A DNA stretch of 64,000 bases from Flaccisagitta enflata (GCA_965153355.1 OZ231126.1:24490001-24554000), one strand, 5' to 3'; shown: positions 22,163 through 33,964, numbered from the stretch's first letter. Numbers and translations: made by a program. Notes: generated from the letters alone by a model not told the origin.

Positions 22163-22527
22163 CTTGACTCCGACGAATCAACTTCAAGATGATGACTGAC
22201 GTGAAGGTGGAATTTCCACGTCAGGGGAAGCTTTGAAAACGTAATTGGCGATGAACTGGTTTGGACAGAAGCAATTGGAAAATAGCATGATATCTACATA
22301 TAGACAAAGCAATGAATCAGTGTTTGAAAAATATTTGGCATGAAAATGAACATCACAATTTGCCAATATGAGGAAAGAGTTGAATGCATGGATAAGTAAA
22401 ACCAAACATGAAGTCGTACATCTCTTTATGTCAAAAACAAAGCAGAGCAACAAACATTCATATCTACAGTTACTAATAGACAGGCCCATGTGCCTAAATC
22501 TCTCTCTCTCTCAAAACTTAGCATTTT

Positions 22528-23162
22528 TTATGAGTCCATCTCCAGCCACACGATCTTCGTGCAATCCCTCTTGACAATTCTTCCGTCGCTGCGGCGCACA
22601 TGCACCCTGCGGACATGAGGTGACATCCCTTCCACGTCGACGACTCTCCCTAGGCTCCAATCTTGTCTGGGCACCACCTCGTCGACGATGATTACAAGAT
22701 CATCAACCGCAAAGTCTTTCTCAGATTTTGTCCGTTTGCTTTGCGCATGAAGGAGATTTAAATATCTACCACACCATTTTTTCCAAAAAGCATCCACTCG
22801 AGACTGCGTGCGCTTCCATTGGACACATGCTGACTCCGCGTCGAAGTTGACGCCGTGCTGCAACAGATCCACGGGGGCGCCGTCGGATGTAGATGGCGAT
22901 AGGATATGATTTGGCGTGAGCGCAGAGGGATCGCTTGGATCATCACTCAGTGTGGTGAGAGGACCGCGGTTGAGAATTCCTTCCACTTCAATGACAGCAG
23001 TGTGGAAGGTGTCAACGTGGCGGCAGTTGATATGGAGGCTAGATGGCGCTTGAAAAGCGCGACCATCCTTTCCCAGACACCACCATAATGCAGCGTCCGG
23101 GGGTGATCAAGTCCCATTGGAGGCCTCGTTGTTACAGATGTGAAGTTGACGAGCGGTTCCAC
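22528..23162 (-). pseudogene. Pao integrase C-terminal half
   Basis: Contains HYGGVWERMVALFK with the catalytic Glu of the D,D,E triad, ILNRGPLTTLSDDPSD and ALTPNHIL, then FWKKWCGRYL and DLVIIVDEVVPRQDWSLGRV, the C-terminal region typical of Pao/BEL integrases. It ends at a TAA after EMDS. One frameshift near 22985 and one near 23160. Confidence 0.85.
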
Positions 23163-24262
23163 TCTTCCATTTCCTTCTTGAGGGTGTTATTGGCGCCAAT
23201 CAGGTTAGTTCCACGATCAGACGTTAAGCGGCGGATTCCTGGGCGCCTAGCTGCAAAGCATACAATGGCGTTGATCATCGCTTTGGTGGACATGTTGTAG
23301 AGCAGTTCCACATGGACAGCACGGGAGACAAAACATGTGAAGACTGCCACCCACACTTTGTGATCCGCTCTTCCGTTCATTTTGACGTTGAAATGTCACA
23401 TGACATCCAGCCCTGTCTTTGCACACACTGGGGCAGGATAGACATGATTGAATGGAAGTGGTGCCATCTGCTGGTTCGCATGTCTCTTAAAATTCCTCTG
23501 GCATCCAAAGCACGAATGAACGACGCTCTTGACAGCCTGAAGGCCTTTAGTGATCCACGCAAAATAACGCAGTTGACACAATGTATGCTTTGCACCAGCA
23601 TGGAAGTCGTTATGATGAACATGGCGGATTAACGACTTCACATTTTCATTTTTAGGTGGAAGAATGAAGGGAAATTTTACCTTGTTGGAAATGTCAGCAT
23701 TGACTAGGCGACTGCCAACTCGAAGAATGCCGTCGTCGTCGACAAAAGGGTTGAGTTTTTGCATCTCTTTATCTTTGATGACAAATTCATGATGGCTATT
23801 TGGTTTGTCTATTTTTCCTGCCTCCAACTGGACCATCACCTCTCTATACTGTTGCTGCTGCACAGCCTTGACGAGACGCTTCTGCGCTTCCTCCAGATGG
23901 ACTTGCGTCACTTCCGGTTTTAGGAGGAGATCCTTTGCCGCCCTTGTCTTCACCTTTGGGACCATTCGCCACAGCCGGACTGCAATTAGAAGCATGGCGA
24001 TGATGTGAAGTTTATGCATCCATTTTCCTCGAGATGCGGCTGCATGCAATATCGCGTCAAATTCTTTTCTTTCCTCCTTGACAGCCGCGAAGAGAGCGGC
24101 CACGTGGACGGAAATAGGGCACGTCGCAATGTTTGTCTGCGGCCACTGATACTCTGGGAGACGCAAAAACTCGGGTCCATTGTGGAATTGTTTCCACTTC
24201 TCTGCCTCATGGGATTGGATTCCACAAAAGCAATGATCGGCGGGGTCGTTGGACGAATCCAT
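23132..24262 (-). pseudogene. Pao integrase: zinc-binding and catalytic core
   Basis: HHNDFHAGAKHTLCQLRYF and HSCFGCQR form the HHCC zinc finger. The core has GLDVM (first Asp, followed by an in-frame TGA near 23394), VWVAVFTCFVSRAVHVELL and LTSDRGTNLIGA (second Asp). It integrates element cDNA in its host family. Inactive because of stops and the frameshift into the C-terminal half. Confidence 0.88.
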
Positions 24263-24271
24263 CCACCGTCA

Positions 24272-24967
24272 CTACTCTGGACTTGAACCCGCGTGAATCT
24301 TGGAGAGATGATTGGCGAGGAAGACAGGTCTTGGGCGTGATGGGTTGTAGATCATCTTCAAAGGGGCCTCTGAATCTGACCATAATCTGATGTTCTTCTC
24401 CTGCAGCTTCAGAGTTTTGTTGACAAACCGCTTGAGCTGAATCGCCTTTTCAGCAGAGACAATCTCCACGCGAGGGACACTGTTGTGGTGAGATGCTCTT
24501 TTTGGATTGAGAGGAACCACGTGAGATTTGGATCCCAAAATGGTGACGTTTACCGAGCCGTCGGCGTTGACTTGACGACGATATGCAACTGCACCAAATC
24601 CACCTTTTGGCGCTGCATCGCAGAACAGCTTGATGGTGACAGAAACGGCATCCGCAGTGTCTGTATCGCCGTTCCACCACCTCTTGACCCGATACTGTTG
24701 AAGAAGAGGCCAAGAAGACGTGTATTTGAAAAATGATTCCTCCAGTCCCTCGTCAAGTGGAGAATCCCATCCCGTCTGTTGCGAACGCCACAATTGAAGA
24801 TGTAGCCTTCTGATGTACTGACTTGGACTCCAAAAGCCGAGAGGATCGAAGAGTTTAGCTTGCATGGAGACCAATTGACATGGAGTTTTTGCCCTCATTG
24901 TTTTAAATTTGTTGTCGCAGATGAAAACAAAGGCGTCTTCCGCCGGAAGCCATGAGACTCCCAACAC
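24272..24967 (-). pseudogene. Pao RNase H domain and RT connection
   Basis: Begins VLGVSWLP after a TAA near 24990. RNase H acidic residues are visible in KLFCDAAPKGGFGAVAY, VEIVSAEKAIQL and IRLWSDSEAPL. The domain removes RNA from the RNA:DNA hybrid in functional elements. Ends in adjacent TAG TGA codons, after which the same frame continues into DPADHCF and the integrase. Confidence 0.85.
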
Positions 24968-24987
24968 CTTTGTTGGCTTATCATCTT

Positions 24988-25199
24988 GATCTTACTTATC
25001 TGCGATTGGAATGGCGATGTTAGGATCTCCTTCCATGAGCTGCTGCCCGTTACTTTTCCATTTCACAAGTTCGAAGCCGCCTTCTCCCATCGCTGAACTC
25101 AATCCCATTTTTAACTCCAACGCCTCGTCGATTGTATTGCCGCCTCCACTTCCGTCGTCTACGTAAAAGCCAAAGGGAATAAAATTGTAGATGTGGAAG
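24988..25199 (-). pseudogene. RT palm segment with YVDD
   Basis: In a different frame from the RT fingers, FGFYVDDGSGG (25154-25165 for YVDD) carries the catalytic Asp pair, followed by GEGGFELVKWKSNGQQL, a BEL/Pao thumb-proximal motif. The frame shift near 25200 separates it from the upstream half. Confidence 0.85.
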
Positions 25200-26523
25200 G
25201 ATAATATGGCTTGATCACTTTGGCGTGGTGTCTAACGGTGAAAGATGTCACGCATGAACTGGAGAGACTTCCAAATACATGAGAAAGGGACAGATTCAGC
25301 GTTGCAAAGCGGAGGCTTCTAACTTTGAACCACAGAAATCTGAATAAGTCGGCGTCATCAGGGTGGACTCTCACTTGGTGGAAGAAAGCCTTTATGTCAC
25401 ACATGAAGGCCACTTTCCATTGTCGAAAGCGCTTGAGAATATCCATCAAACTGTTCATCAGATTTGGTCCGCCCACCAAACGATCGTTTAAGCAAATTCC
25501 ATCGGTAGCGGTGCGGGCGTCATGACAAACTCTGGTCTTTCCCCTCACCTCCACAATGTGGAGGGGGAGATACAAGCGTGGCTTGATGATTTCTTCGTCG
25601 TCGTGGAAACTGTCAATCTCAATCGCCACACCCGTCTCATAGAATTTTTCAACTTCGCGGAAAATACGCTCTTTGAAGGCCGGATCGCGATTGAAGCGGA
25701 AGCGCTGGTTGACGAGCCACTTCATGGCTGTGGGCCGAGACTTCACTTTGCGCAAGATTTCCATGATCTTGTCAAAGTCAAATTTCCACGTGACTGGCGC
25801 GAAATACTTTTTTGTCATAGGACAGAAACAGATCTTTTTCTTCAATGTTTCACAGGCGCGTATATTTTCAAGAGAATTGCCCATTTCTTCAGAGGAAACA
25901 ATGGATCCAAAATCGTGGTAGAAAATTTGGTCGATTCTTTCATGTAAATCATTATTGTCAACCGAAATAGCGTTAATTGATGCGACGTCTAAACCTTTTC
26001 TTCCAGTTTTACAACCAAAGCTGCATCTGAAGCATGTTAAACATCCTGGAGGACCTCGACGACACTCTTGAGCGATGACAGTGTCCGAATGAGCGGCGCC
26101 AACAATCATTTTGACGCCTCCCGTCGCCTCTGGGAATCTTATGCCTCTGACGTGTGGTTGGTTGGAAAGATTGCGGAGAAATGGAGGAATGTCTTTTTCA
26201 CTTGTAAGCAAATCTCTAACCAATGCGTCGTTGACATCAATGATGTATTTGGAGTTGGTGGAGCGAAGAGTGAATGACGCTAAAAGACAATTTTCAGTCA
26301 CACAATTGTCTACTGTCACTACTTTCATTTGGACCATAATGGTTGAAATGCACAAATTGTTGATTATATTGTGGCTGATGACATCTCTGTCAGCTCCACT
26401 GTCTATCATGGCAAAGATTGTTTTTTCTTCACCGGACGCACAATTTACAATCACTACAGGGACGATGGGACAGACAACATCGTCAAAGGATGACACAGAT
26501 CGCGACGCGGCCGTCGCCGCCAG
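25159..26523 (-). pseudogene. Pao protease and reverse transcriptase N-terminal half
   Basis: Follows Gag in the same frame after a single TGA. AMIDSGADRDVIS near 26375-26415 is the retropepsin active site (DSGA). RLYLPLHIVEVRGKTRVCHD, GPNLMNSLMDILKRFR and AFMCDIKAFFHQVRV (first catalytic Asp) are Pao-type RT fingers and palm. About 445 residues before the frameshift. Confidence 0.88.
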
Positions 26524-27309
26524 TCATGCCTTGACATGAGGGGTAGTAATGATGTTGGGGTCTGTGGTGGTTGTTGTTGTTGGTGATGGTTTTTGAGCGG
26601 CGGAAGTGTTGGAGGATTTTTTGAATGTCGCAAATGGGATACCATTGTTCGTTTTCTCTCCTCCTTTCTTCGCTTCTTTGCCGTCGCTCTTTTTCACCCA
26701 TGTGCGTCCATGGAGAATGGTGGCGTGTTGTTTCTTGCAAGTTTGGCATGTTGGTCTGCTGGTGCATCCTTTTGCCGAATGTCCACTTGTGGAGCAGTGG
26801 AAGTATAGTTGGCATGACGCCAACTTTTGGACTCTTACGTCGATGTTGATAGAAAGAAGTTGTTGACATTCTTCCATCGGATGCATGCCGCTGCAGACGT
26901 TGCAGCGGTCCGTTGACTGCATCTTCTGCTTGCGATTGGTCAAAACATCATTGTAAGTTGCTGGATTTTCACCCGTTGCCACTGCTGCCACCGCCGCGGG
27001 CTTACTCTCCACACCTCTGTTGCGTTGAATGACAGCCCATGTTTCAATCATGTTGACGAGGTTGTTGAATGAGAATGGGATGCCTTGCAACTCGTATTCA
27101 TGATGCTTTTCCCAAAACTTGTCTGCCAAATGTGGGACTCTTTTATTGATAATGTCTTGCAACAATTCTTTTCTATAACACTGTGGCAATTCTCCACACG
27201 TTTGCGCAATTCTCTTCATCTTTTGCAGCTTTGAGGCGAGATGAAAATGTCTCTTGTGGTCCGCAGATGAAATCTTTGATCTCATTGAAGAGAGCCAGGA
27301 TGTTGGCAA
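26524..27309 (-). pseudogene. Gag C-terminal half with zinc knuckles
   Basis: Contains CNVCSGMHPMEEC, a CCHC-like YFHCSTSGHSAKGC in which the expected first Cys is not in its usual place, and TCQTCKKQHATILHG, the Pao/BEL pattern of nucleocapsid fingers. Ends at TGA, followed in frame by CTG and the protease. Joined to the capsid part by a frameshift near 27215. Confidence 0.85.
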
Positions 27310-28024
27310 GACTCGCCGTGAAGATGATATCCATCTTCTTAAAGGCGGCGGTCACATCCTCCTCTGCGACTTGTTCTGTAGTGCCAATCGCCGCTGTCTC
27401 AACAATCTCCTTTGCCAGACCCGAAAACCATTTTGGTAATTCTAACAGAATGTCCATCTCTGTCGAACCTTTGTGTTTCGCAGCATCTTTGAACTTGCGC
27501 TTCCACATCATGTAGTCCGTCGACAAGAGCTCCTGAAGTGGCTTCTCTGGCCTTCCTTTCTCCAACACCTTGAGGCCAATCTCTCTAGCGCGCATCCGAT
27601 TGTCGTTGGAGGCTCTCTTTAAGAAAACTTCCAGCGCCTCACTTTGAGGAAGATGATTCACCGCTTCCGGTTGACGAACCGTTGGAGCGAAGGGTTGATC
27701 ATGATATGTGGGAGGAGGATTGATGTTGACGTATTGTCCTCCCACCTTCACTGGAGATTTTCTCTTTGTGGTTTTTGTGTACCACACGTCGTTGTTGTGT
27801 TGCTGTTGATGCTGTTGATGTTGTTGCCGTTGATGTTGATGGTATTTTGGCGCATCAAAGTCTTGACGGACATATTGATGTTTCTTCAATTCATCAATTT
27901 CCGCTTTTGCAGTGCGCGAGCCAAATTGATTTTGCTGAAGTTGACGCTGTTGTGCTGCATTCTCCTCCATCAAATCTGCAGCATCCTTTTTCAGGCGATG
28001 CATCTGACAGTCTGCTTCCGGAAG
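27173..28024 (-). pseudogene. Gag capsid-like region
   Basis: Encodes MHRLKKDAADLMEEN and a Gln/His-rich linker, then a helical region with LEVFLKRASNDNRMRAREIG and MDILLELPKWFSGLAKEIV, the part of Pao Gag before the zinc knuckles. In frame with the ORF at 28025-28531 across one TGA. Confidence 0.75.
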
Positions 28025-29573
28025 TCATCTTGCTGGAGCTGCTTCTGGCGCTTGCAACTTCTTTCTCTCTTCCTCCTGCATCTGCCGCGCAAACGCCTTG
28101 TCAGCTGCTTCCTGCATCTTCTTCCTTCTCGACACATCTTCTGCATCGTCCGCCAGCATCTGGTCGAGTTTCAACAAATCCGCCGTCGTTGACAAGAGAT
28201 TTGGCGCCGTATTCGTGACTTCCTTTTCAAAAATGACTTCCGGCCCCGTAGGAGGGATGGCGGCGGATGGGGGATGTTGAGGATGAGGATAACAATGAGG
28301 CTGAGGGTTGAGGTTGTTATCCCCTCCTTCTCTCTCTTCTTCTCTTTCTCCTACACTCGACACCTGCTGCTTCACACGAGTTTGTGTTGGATGATGAAAT
28401 TGAGGATTGGATGAGTTGGACATTGACCGTTGTGAAGTAGGGATTGGCTGTGGCTGCGTCCTTGTCACCTCGGGCTGACGCCCAGGCTCCATCTTCTGCT
28501 GCTGCACTGCACCACCTACTCGGTTTTTCAAATTTCCAACTTTCCATTTGAGCGGCTGCGGCGTTTCTAAATTGATTCGCCCTTGCCTCCTCCTCTTCTC
28601 TCATCTTGTTGAGGCGTTGACACATCTGCCGATATTGTTCTTCTTCTTCAGGCGATTTTTCACTTTGTTGGCATTTAATAGGGAAGGCGACTGCAATTTC
28701 TGACGTGTCTGTTGCAGTCACCATCGTCATTGCTGAAGCCTCTCTATCACCTCCTTCCAACATGCGGATCCTTTGCTCCGCAAGCTGCTGTTGATGACGC
28801 TGCTCAGTTTCCATGGAAAAAACACCACCAACGGGGAGAGAATTTCCTGCAGGTGGATAAACGACTACTGCTGGAGTAATCACAGCATTCTGTTGCTGCA
28901 ACTGGTGCTGTTGAACCTGCTGCTGCCGCTGTTTCTCAGCCTCCAGTTGCTGCCTTTGGGCTTCTGCTTGCTGTCTTTGTTGCTCCTGTTACAGCTTCTG
29001 TTGCTCGGCGGCTTGCTGTTGCCGCCTCTGCTCTTGATCGAGTTGCTGTTGCTGCAGCTGCTGCTTCTCCTGTCGCACCCGTTGCAACTCTTCTCGCACT
29101 TGCTGCAACTGCTGCTGCTGTTGCGGCTGCAATTGTTGCTAACGAAGCTGCTCTTGCTGCAGTTTTTGCTGCTGCAACTGTTGTTGACGCAATTGTTCTT
29201 GTTGCTGTTGCTGCTGCTGAAACTGCTGTTGGTGTAGCTGCTGCTGTTGTTGTTGCTGCTGCTGCTGTTGTAGCTGCCTCAATTGTTCTTGATGGAGCTG
29301 TTGTTGACGCAGCTGCTCCTGCTGCAGTTGTTGTTGGCACAACTGTTCTTGTTTCTGTTGTTCTCGCAGCTGCTGTTGTCTCTGTTGCTCTGCAGCCACC
29401 TGCTGTTGCTGCAGCTGCTCTTGTTGAAGCCGTTGCTGTTCTTCAGCTGCTTTTCTTTGCTGTTCTTGCTGTAGCCGTTGTTGTTCAGGGGCTTGCTGTT
29501 GTTGCTGCTGCTGCTGCTCACGCTGCACCTGCTGTTCACGCTGCTGCTGCTGTTGCTGCTGCTGCTGCTCCAA
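28025..29573 (-). pseudogene. Gag central region with long Gln-rich tract
   Basis: 28900-29573 encodes ~220 residues of QQQEQLRQQQL-type sequence with in-frame stops at ~29140 (TAG) and ~28989 (TAA). 28317-28900 encodes a charged helical part (EEEEQYRQMCQRLNKMREEE), and 28025-28531 a Pro/Gln linker and KKMQEAADKAFARQMQEEER. One frameshift near 28530. A Gln block this long is unusual in Pao Gag. Confidence 0.75.
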
Positions 29574-29666
29574 CTCCCGCTGTTACTGTCTCAAATCAGC
29601 CTCCAACATTTCCGCTTGCCGCATCTCCTCCTGCAGCCTTCTTCCTGCTCTCTCTCTTTCTCTGCT

Positions 29667-30261
29667 TCAATCAGCATCGTGACGCCTTGATCTTTCCTTT
29701 GGCGTCAAACCTTCGACAGGTTTCCGCTTAGCAAGAGTTTCCGCATCATCGAGATCCTCTAGATCCGGGTCTCTTGGAGATCCACCGCCTGGATTGACGG
29801 CTTCTATCTCGGAAATGTACCTCTCGACGTATTCATTGGCGTCGTGTCTAGGAGGGAGAAGATGTCCGCCGGGATATTGAACGCCGTGACGCGTAGTCGG
29901 CAATCCCAAATACTCTGACAAATCCGGAAGTGGCGATGAAGTCCTCATTCACGAGATTGGGGCCCCGCCATTGTCGCAAGCTGATTCTGTCAGTATACTA
30001 TTTCATGAAAATTGATGCACGTTCCTCTTCACGTGCATTGATCACGTAGGCGTGCACCGGAAATCCCTTGTCGTACGTCATGCGGTCAAAGAATCACATT
30101 GCGTTCCATTCGCGTCTGATGCGACGCAAACTCGGTGCTGCGTAACGAAGAGGATCGCCGGGCATCTCATTGATCGCCATTTGACGGGCGAAGGTGATGT
30201 AATCGAAGATGCAGTTGCGTAGACTGTTTCTGGCGCTGTCAGACTCCAGAGATGGGGTCAT
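29667..30261 (-). pseudogene. Gag N-terminal region, 3' of the 7-kb insertion
   Basis: From the ATG at 30261: MTPSLESDSARNSLRNCIFD, then FARQMAINEMPGDPLRYAAP, an in-frame TGA at 30096 and TAG at 30000, a frameshift near 29940, and EYLGLPTTRHGVQYPGG. The TSLE/PSLE codons at 30243-30254 recur in the same phase at 37339-37350. Confidence 0.65.
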
Positions 30262-30290
30262 ATCGTCCCCTTGAGCTGGCCGCGGTTTTT

Positions 30291-31131
30291 AGTCGCGTGA
30301 ACGCGACTCTAGAAGCCGCTGTGTCGGTCGGTTGGTCTGTCGGTCTGTCGGTCGGTCCGTCACCTAACTTTTTTGAAATATGGCTCTAATCTTCATTTTA
30401 AAGGTACTTTAGGGTACTTAAGGGTACTTTAGGGTACTTTAGGGTACTTTAGGGTACTTAAGGGTACTATAGAGTACTATAGGTATTATGGGGAATATAG
30501 GGTACTTTAGATACTTTTGGGTACCTGAGCAGCCCTGATCTTAGTGATTTTTCTGAGCGGGCCAGTCGGGCACGCTTCCATCAAATTTAGCAGGCCCGAC
30601 TGAAAAACAGCGGGCCCGACAAATTTACTGTCAAAAGAAAGAAAGAAAGAAAGACAGAAAGAGAGAAAGATAGAAAGAAAGGAAAAAAGAAAGAGAGAGA
30701 AAAAGATAGAAAAACAGATAGGAAAGAAGGAAAGGAAGTAAGAAAAGAAAGACAGAAAGAAAGAAAGAAAAAGAAAGGAAAACAGAAAGGAAGGAAGGAA
30801 AGAAAGAAAGAAAAAAAAACAAACAGTTGCTCAAAGGTTAAATGTGTTCTGCGAAACCCGACCTGAGGGGCCTGATTTGAAGCCCAAGAGGTCTGATAGG
30901 GTGGGGGGGATAAACATACAAACAGAGTGACAAATAAGTATGGAAGTCCTCCTGTGTTCAACAGGAGTCCGTCCCTTGTAGCGTTGCTGCAAAAAAATTT
31001 GATGTTTCTAGTAAAGGAAGAAAAAAAAAAAGAAAAGAGAAATAGGAGGAAAGAATGAAAGAAACATACAAACAAAAAAAGAATCAAAAAAAAGATAGAA
31101 AAGAAAAGAGAGAGAAAGAAAGAAAGAAAGT

Positions 31132-31187
<56 letters not shown>

Positions 31188-31632
31188 GAAAAAAGAAAAG
31201 GAAATATAATTGAAACAAAAAAAATCAATATACCACTTCAGCATTAATAAAAAATAATAAGCCAAACATGAGCGGGCCCGTCGGGCCCGCATTTGGAAAA
31301 ACTTGCGGGCCCGACAGCAAAAATTCGGGCCTCGGGCCGGCGGGCCCGCTCTAAAATCAGGGCTGTACCTGAGGTTACTTTAGGGTACTTAAGGGTACTT
31401 TAGGGTACTTAAGGTTACTTTAGGGTATTTTAGGTACTTTAGGGTACATAAGGGTACATTAGGGTACTTAAGGGTACTCAAGGATATTTTAACGTATTAC
31501 CTTTATTACCTTTACCTTTATTACCTTTACCTTCTTTACCTTTATTACCTTAATTACCTTTATTACCTTAATTATCTAAATTACCTTTATTACCTTTATT
31601 ACCACGCGACTAAGGTTTGTTGACCTTGTTTA
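30291..31632. mobile_element. Large Family 1 copy carrying minisatellite and a hAT-like MITE
   Basis: Begins AGTCGCGTGAACGCGACTC, continues with GTCGGTCGGTTGGTC and GTCACC, then (GGGTACTTTA)n at 30405-30520 and 31373-31480, (TTACCTTTA)n at 31498-31600, and ends near CCACGCGACTAAGG and GACCTTGTTT. The opposite arm of the foldback lacks it, so it is a later insertion. Confidence 0.6.
30530..31365. mobile_element. hAT-like MITE, 8-bp target duplication TACCTGAG
   Basis: Ends CAGCCCTGATCTTAG / CTAAAATCAGGGCTG with exact 8-bp direct repeats TACCTGAG at 30522-30529 and 31366-31373. GCGGGCCCG motifs follow each end. The interior has GAAA-rich tracts (30631-30822, 31016-31200) and no transposase. 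CAG ends with 8-bp duplications are typical of hAT elements. Confidence 0.85.
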
Positions 31633-32213
31633 CATGAGGCATGGTGTATATAAGTGGGAAAACATCATTGGTTGCCACTCCAGGGCCCCCCTGAGTTAGG
31701 CCACCTCGCCAAAGTTGGCCAAAATGGCCCAAAAAGAGCCAAATTTGATGTGGGAGCCTGAAAACTAAAATCATGCAAAAATGGTCAAGATTTTGCCAAA
31801 AAGTCTCATTCTTAGGCTTATTGGACAAAGAAAACATAAAGGTAGGTGGTGGTGTGGGTGGTCATGAGGGGTGCCCCATGGGTGGCAGGTACAGGGCGCA
31901 AATTGGCCAAATATTAGGTCCTGATGAAGGCGGTTGTAAAAAATGACGAAAACTAAAATTGTTGATTTTTTTGGAAAATATGCATTCTAATTAGTATGTT
32001 TCAGCACAAAAATATGGTTCATTTGGATTTTTGGTCAACAATTGGCCAAAATGAAGTCCTAGGGGTTGTTGCAGTGGTACATGGCTGAACAACTTAACTT
32101 CGTTTGCATATTGCTTCTAAACGCTTTGATACAAAAAATCGCGGTTGGTCTCATCAGAGAGATCTTTCAAAATCCTTTCAGAATCTCACAAATTTCGTCC
32201 AAATCGGTTCAGA

Positions 32214-33100
32214 CAGCCGGAGACCCTAGAAAAGCTGATTTTTCAGCTTTTGCTTTTTTTTCAATTTTTCTTTAACTTCTCTTGGCTAAATGAGCTCATT
32301 GAGTGGGCTAACTTCTTTTTTTTCGTGGATCTATGGTCTGTAGCTACATTGTGTAAAAAAATTGCGGTTATTAACTCAATTTTAGCATTTTTTCTGAAAT
32401 CATGAAAAAAATTGGGTTCAGATGGCACCTTTCAATTTTTCTAATTTTTGGCATACAGAGATATTTTGAGACAAGGAATTCATCTAGAATGTCACATCCT
32501 TTAGCACTTATCAATAATTAGGTCAAAATGCGCTTTTGAATATTTAAAAGCTCAGAAATCAGCTTTTTGAGCCCAAAAGCTCAAGTCTCACGTTGCTAGT
32601 GCTCAAAAAGCTCAATTCTGAGCTTTTGAAAAGCTCAGAGTTGAGCTTTTTGAGACTTGTGTATAGGAGGAGGTGAGTCTCAAAAAGCTCAACTCTGAGC
32701 TTTTGAAAAGCTCAGAATTGAGCTTTTTGAGCTCTAACAACTTGGGTGTTAAGCTTTTGGGATTTTTGATATTTAAAAGCGCGTTTTGACCTATTTATTG
32801 ATGAGTGCTAAAGGATTTGACATTCTAGATGAATTCCTTGTCTCAAAATCTATCTGTAAGCCAAAAATGAGAAAAATTGAAAGTTGCCATCGAAACTCAA
32901 TTTTTTTCATGATTTGAAAAAAAAATGCTAAAATTGAGTTATTAACCGCAATTTTTTCACACAATGTAGCCACAGACCATGGATCCATGACAAAAAAGAA
33001 ATTAACCCACTCAATAAGCACATTTAGCCAAGAGAAATTAAGGAAAAAATTGAAAAAATAGCAAAAGCTGAAAAATCAGCTTCTCTAGGGTCTCCGGCTG
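32214..33100. mobile_element. 887-bp near-perfect hairpin, TCAGA duplication
   Basis: Ends CAGCCGGAGACCC / GGGTCTCCGGCTG; the two ~430-bp halves are reverse complements at high identity, around a centre of GAGCTTTTTGAG palindromes near 32660. TCAGA repeats exactly at 32209-32213 and 33101-33105. Sister units in the tandem array read GGTTCAGAAACATAG without interruption. Confidence 0.85.
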
Positions 33101-33560
33101 TCAGAAACATAGCTACAGTGATCTCACTAAGTACAGTAAAATTCTTATTTTTGTGACCTCAGACCTTATCAACTTGGTTTGCAAATAATTTCTAAATAAA
33201 CAAAGGAGGAAAAATACAGCTTGCGGTTTTTGAAAGATCTGTCGAAATCCTTTCCATATCTCACAAATTTTGTCTAAATTGGTTCAGAATCATAGCTACA
33301 GTGATCTCTCAAAGTATAGTAAAATTTCAATTTTTGGGATCTCAGACCATATCAACTTTGTTTGCAAATAATTTCTAAACGGACAGAAGGTGAAAAATAC
33401 AACTTGTGGCGTTTAAAAGATTTGTCAAAATCCTTTTTATAACTCACAAATTTTGTCCAATTCCGTTCAGAAACATAGCTACAGTGATCTTCCAAAGTAC
33501 AGTAAAATTTAATTTTTTAGGACCTCCGACCATATCAACTTCATTTGCATATGGCTTCTT
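33101..33560 (+). repeat. ~183-bp tandem repeat, left foldback arm
   Basis: Two and a half copies; CATAGCTACAGTGATCT recurs every 183 bp, with CAAATAATTTCTAAA between. Confidence 0.85.
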
Positions 33561-33589
33561 AACAAACAAGGCTGGATACATGGCTACCT

Positions 33590-33935
33590 TAGTGTAAGTT
33601 GGGATTTGGGCCTCAAGACTGGGATGGGGGGGTGGGGGGTATGGTGAAGGAGGAGGAGGAGAAGAAGAAGGGAGGAAGAAGGAAAATTCCCCTGTGTGAG
33701 CTGTTGCCCAAAAAGGGGCCGACCAACTGACAGACCAAGATAGTGAGGTATAGAATTGCCCTGACTAGTAATCAAGGGGAAAAGACATCGTCGGAGATGG
33801 GTGGGTGGGGGCACAACTCCCCCCCGCTTCCCACACTAAAACACAATGTCGGTTGGTTGATCAGTCGGTCGATTGGTCCCCTTTTTCGGCAGCGGCCCCG
33901 GAAGGGCAGATGACCTATGATTCCACACAAGGCAA
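33590..33935. repeat. Family 2 copy
   Basis: GGGATTTGGGCCTCAAGACT-type units, GAGGAGGAGAAGAAG tract and CAGCGGCCCCGGAAGGG end. Confidence 0.6.
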
Positions 33936-33964
33936 TTTTTCCAGTCTGATGTTTACGTCCCCCC

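Larger units (their letters stand above)
21146..30261 (-). mobile_element. Degenerate Pao/BEL LTR retrotransposon (main part)
   Basis: Reading on the minus strand: Gag (30261 to ~26524), protease, RT, RNase H, integrase with the Pao-type C-terminal region (to 22528), then an extra ORF. A further gag 5' piece lies at 37322-37555 beyond a 7-kb insertion. Multiple in-frame stops and at least five frameshifts make it inactive. Clear LTRs were not found; repeats B (20262-21108) and A (37683-38035) are candidates. Confidence 0.85.

Noticed and set aside
30587-31228. 213-codon Phe/Ser/Leu-rich ORF
   Set aside because: GAAA-tract of the hAT-like MITE read on the minus strand.
32066-32405. ORFs MLQWYMAEQLNF... 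also found on the opposite strand at 36675-36905
   Set aside because: They are the two arms of the foldback; the match is due to the inverted repeat and there is no coding signal.
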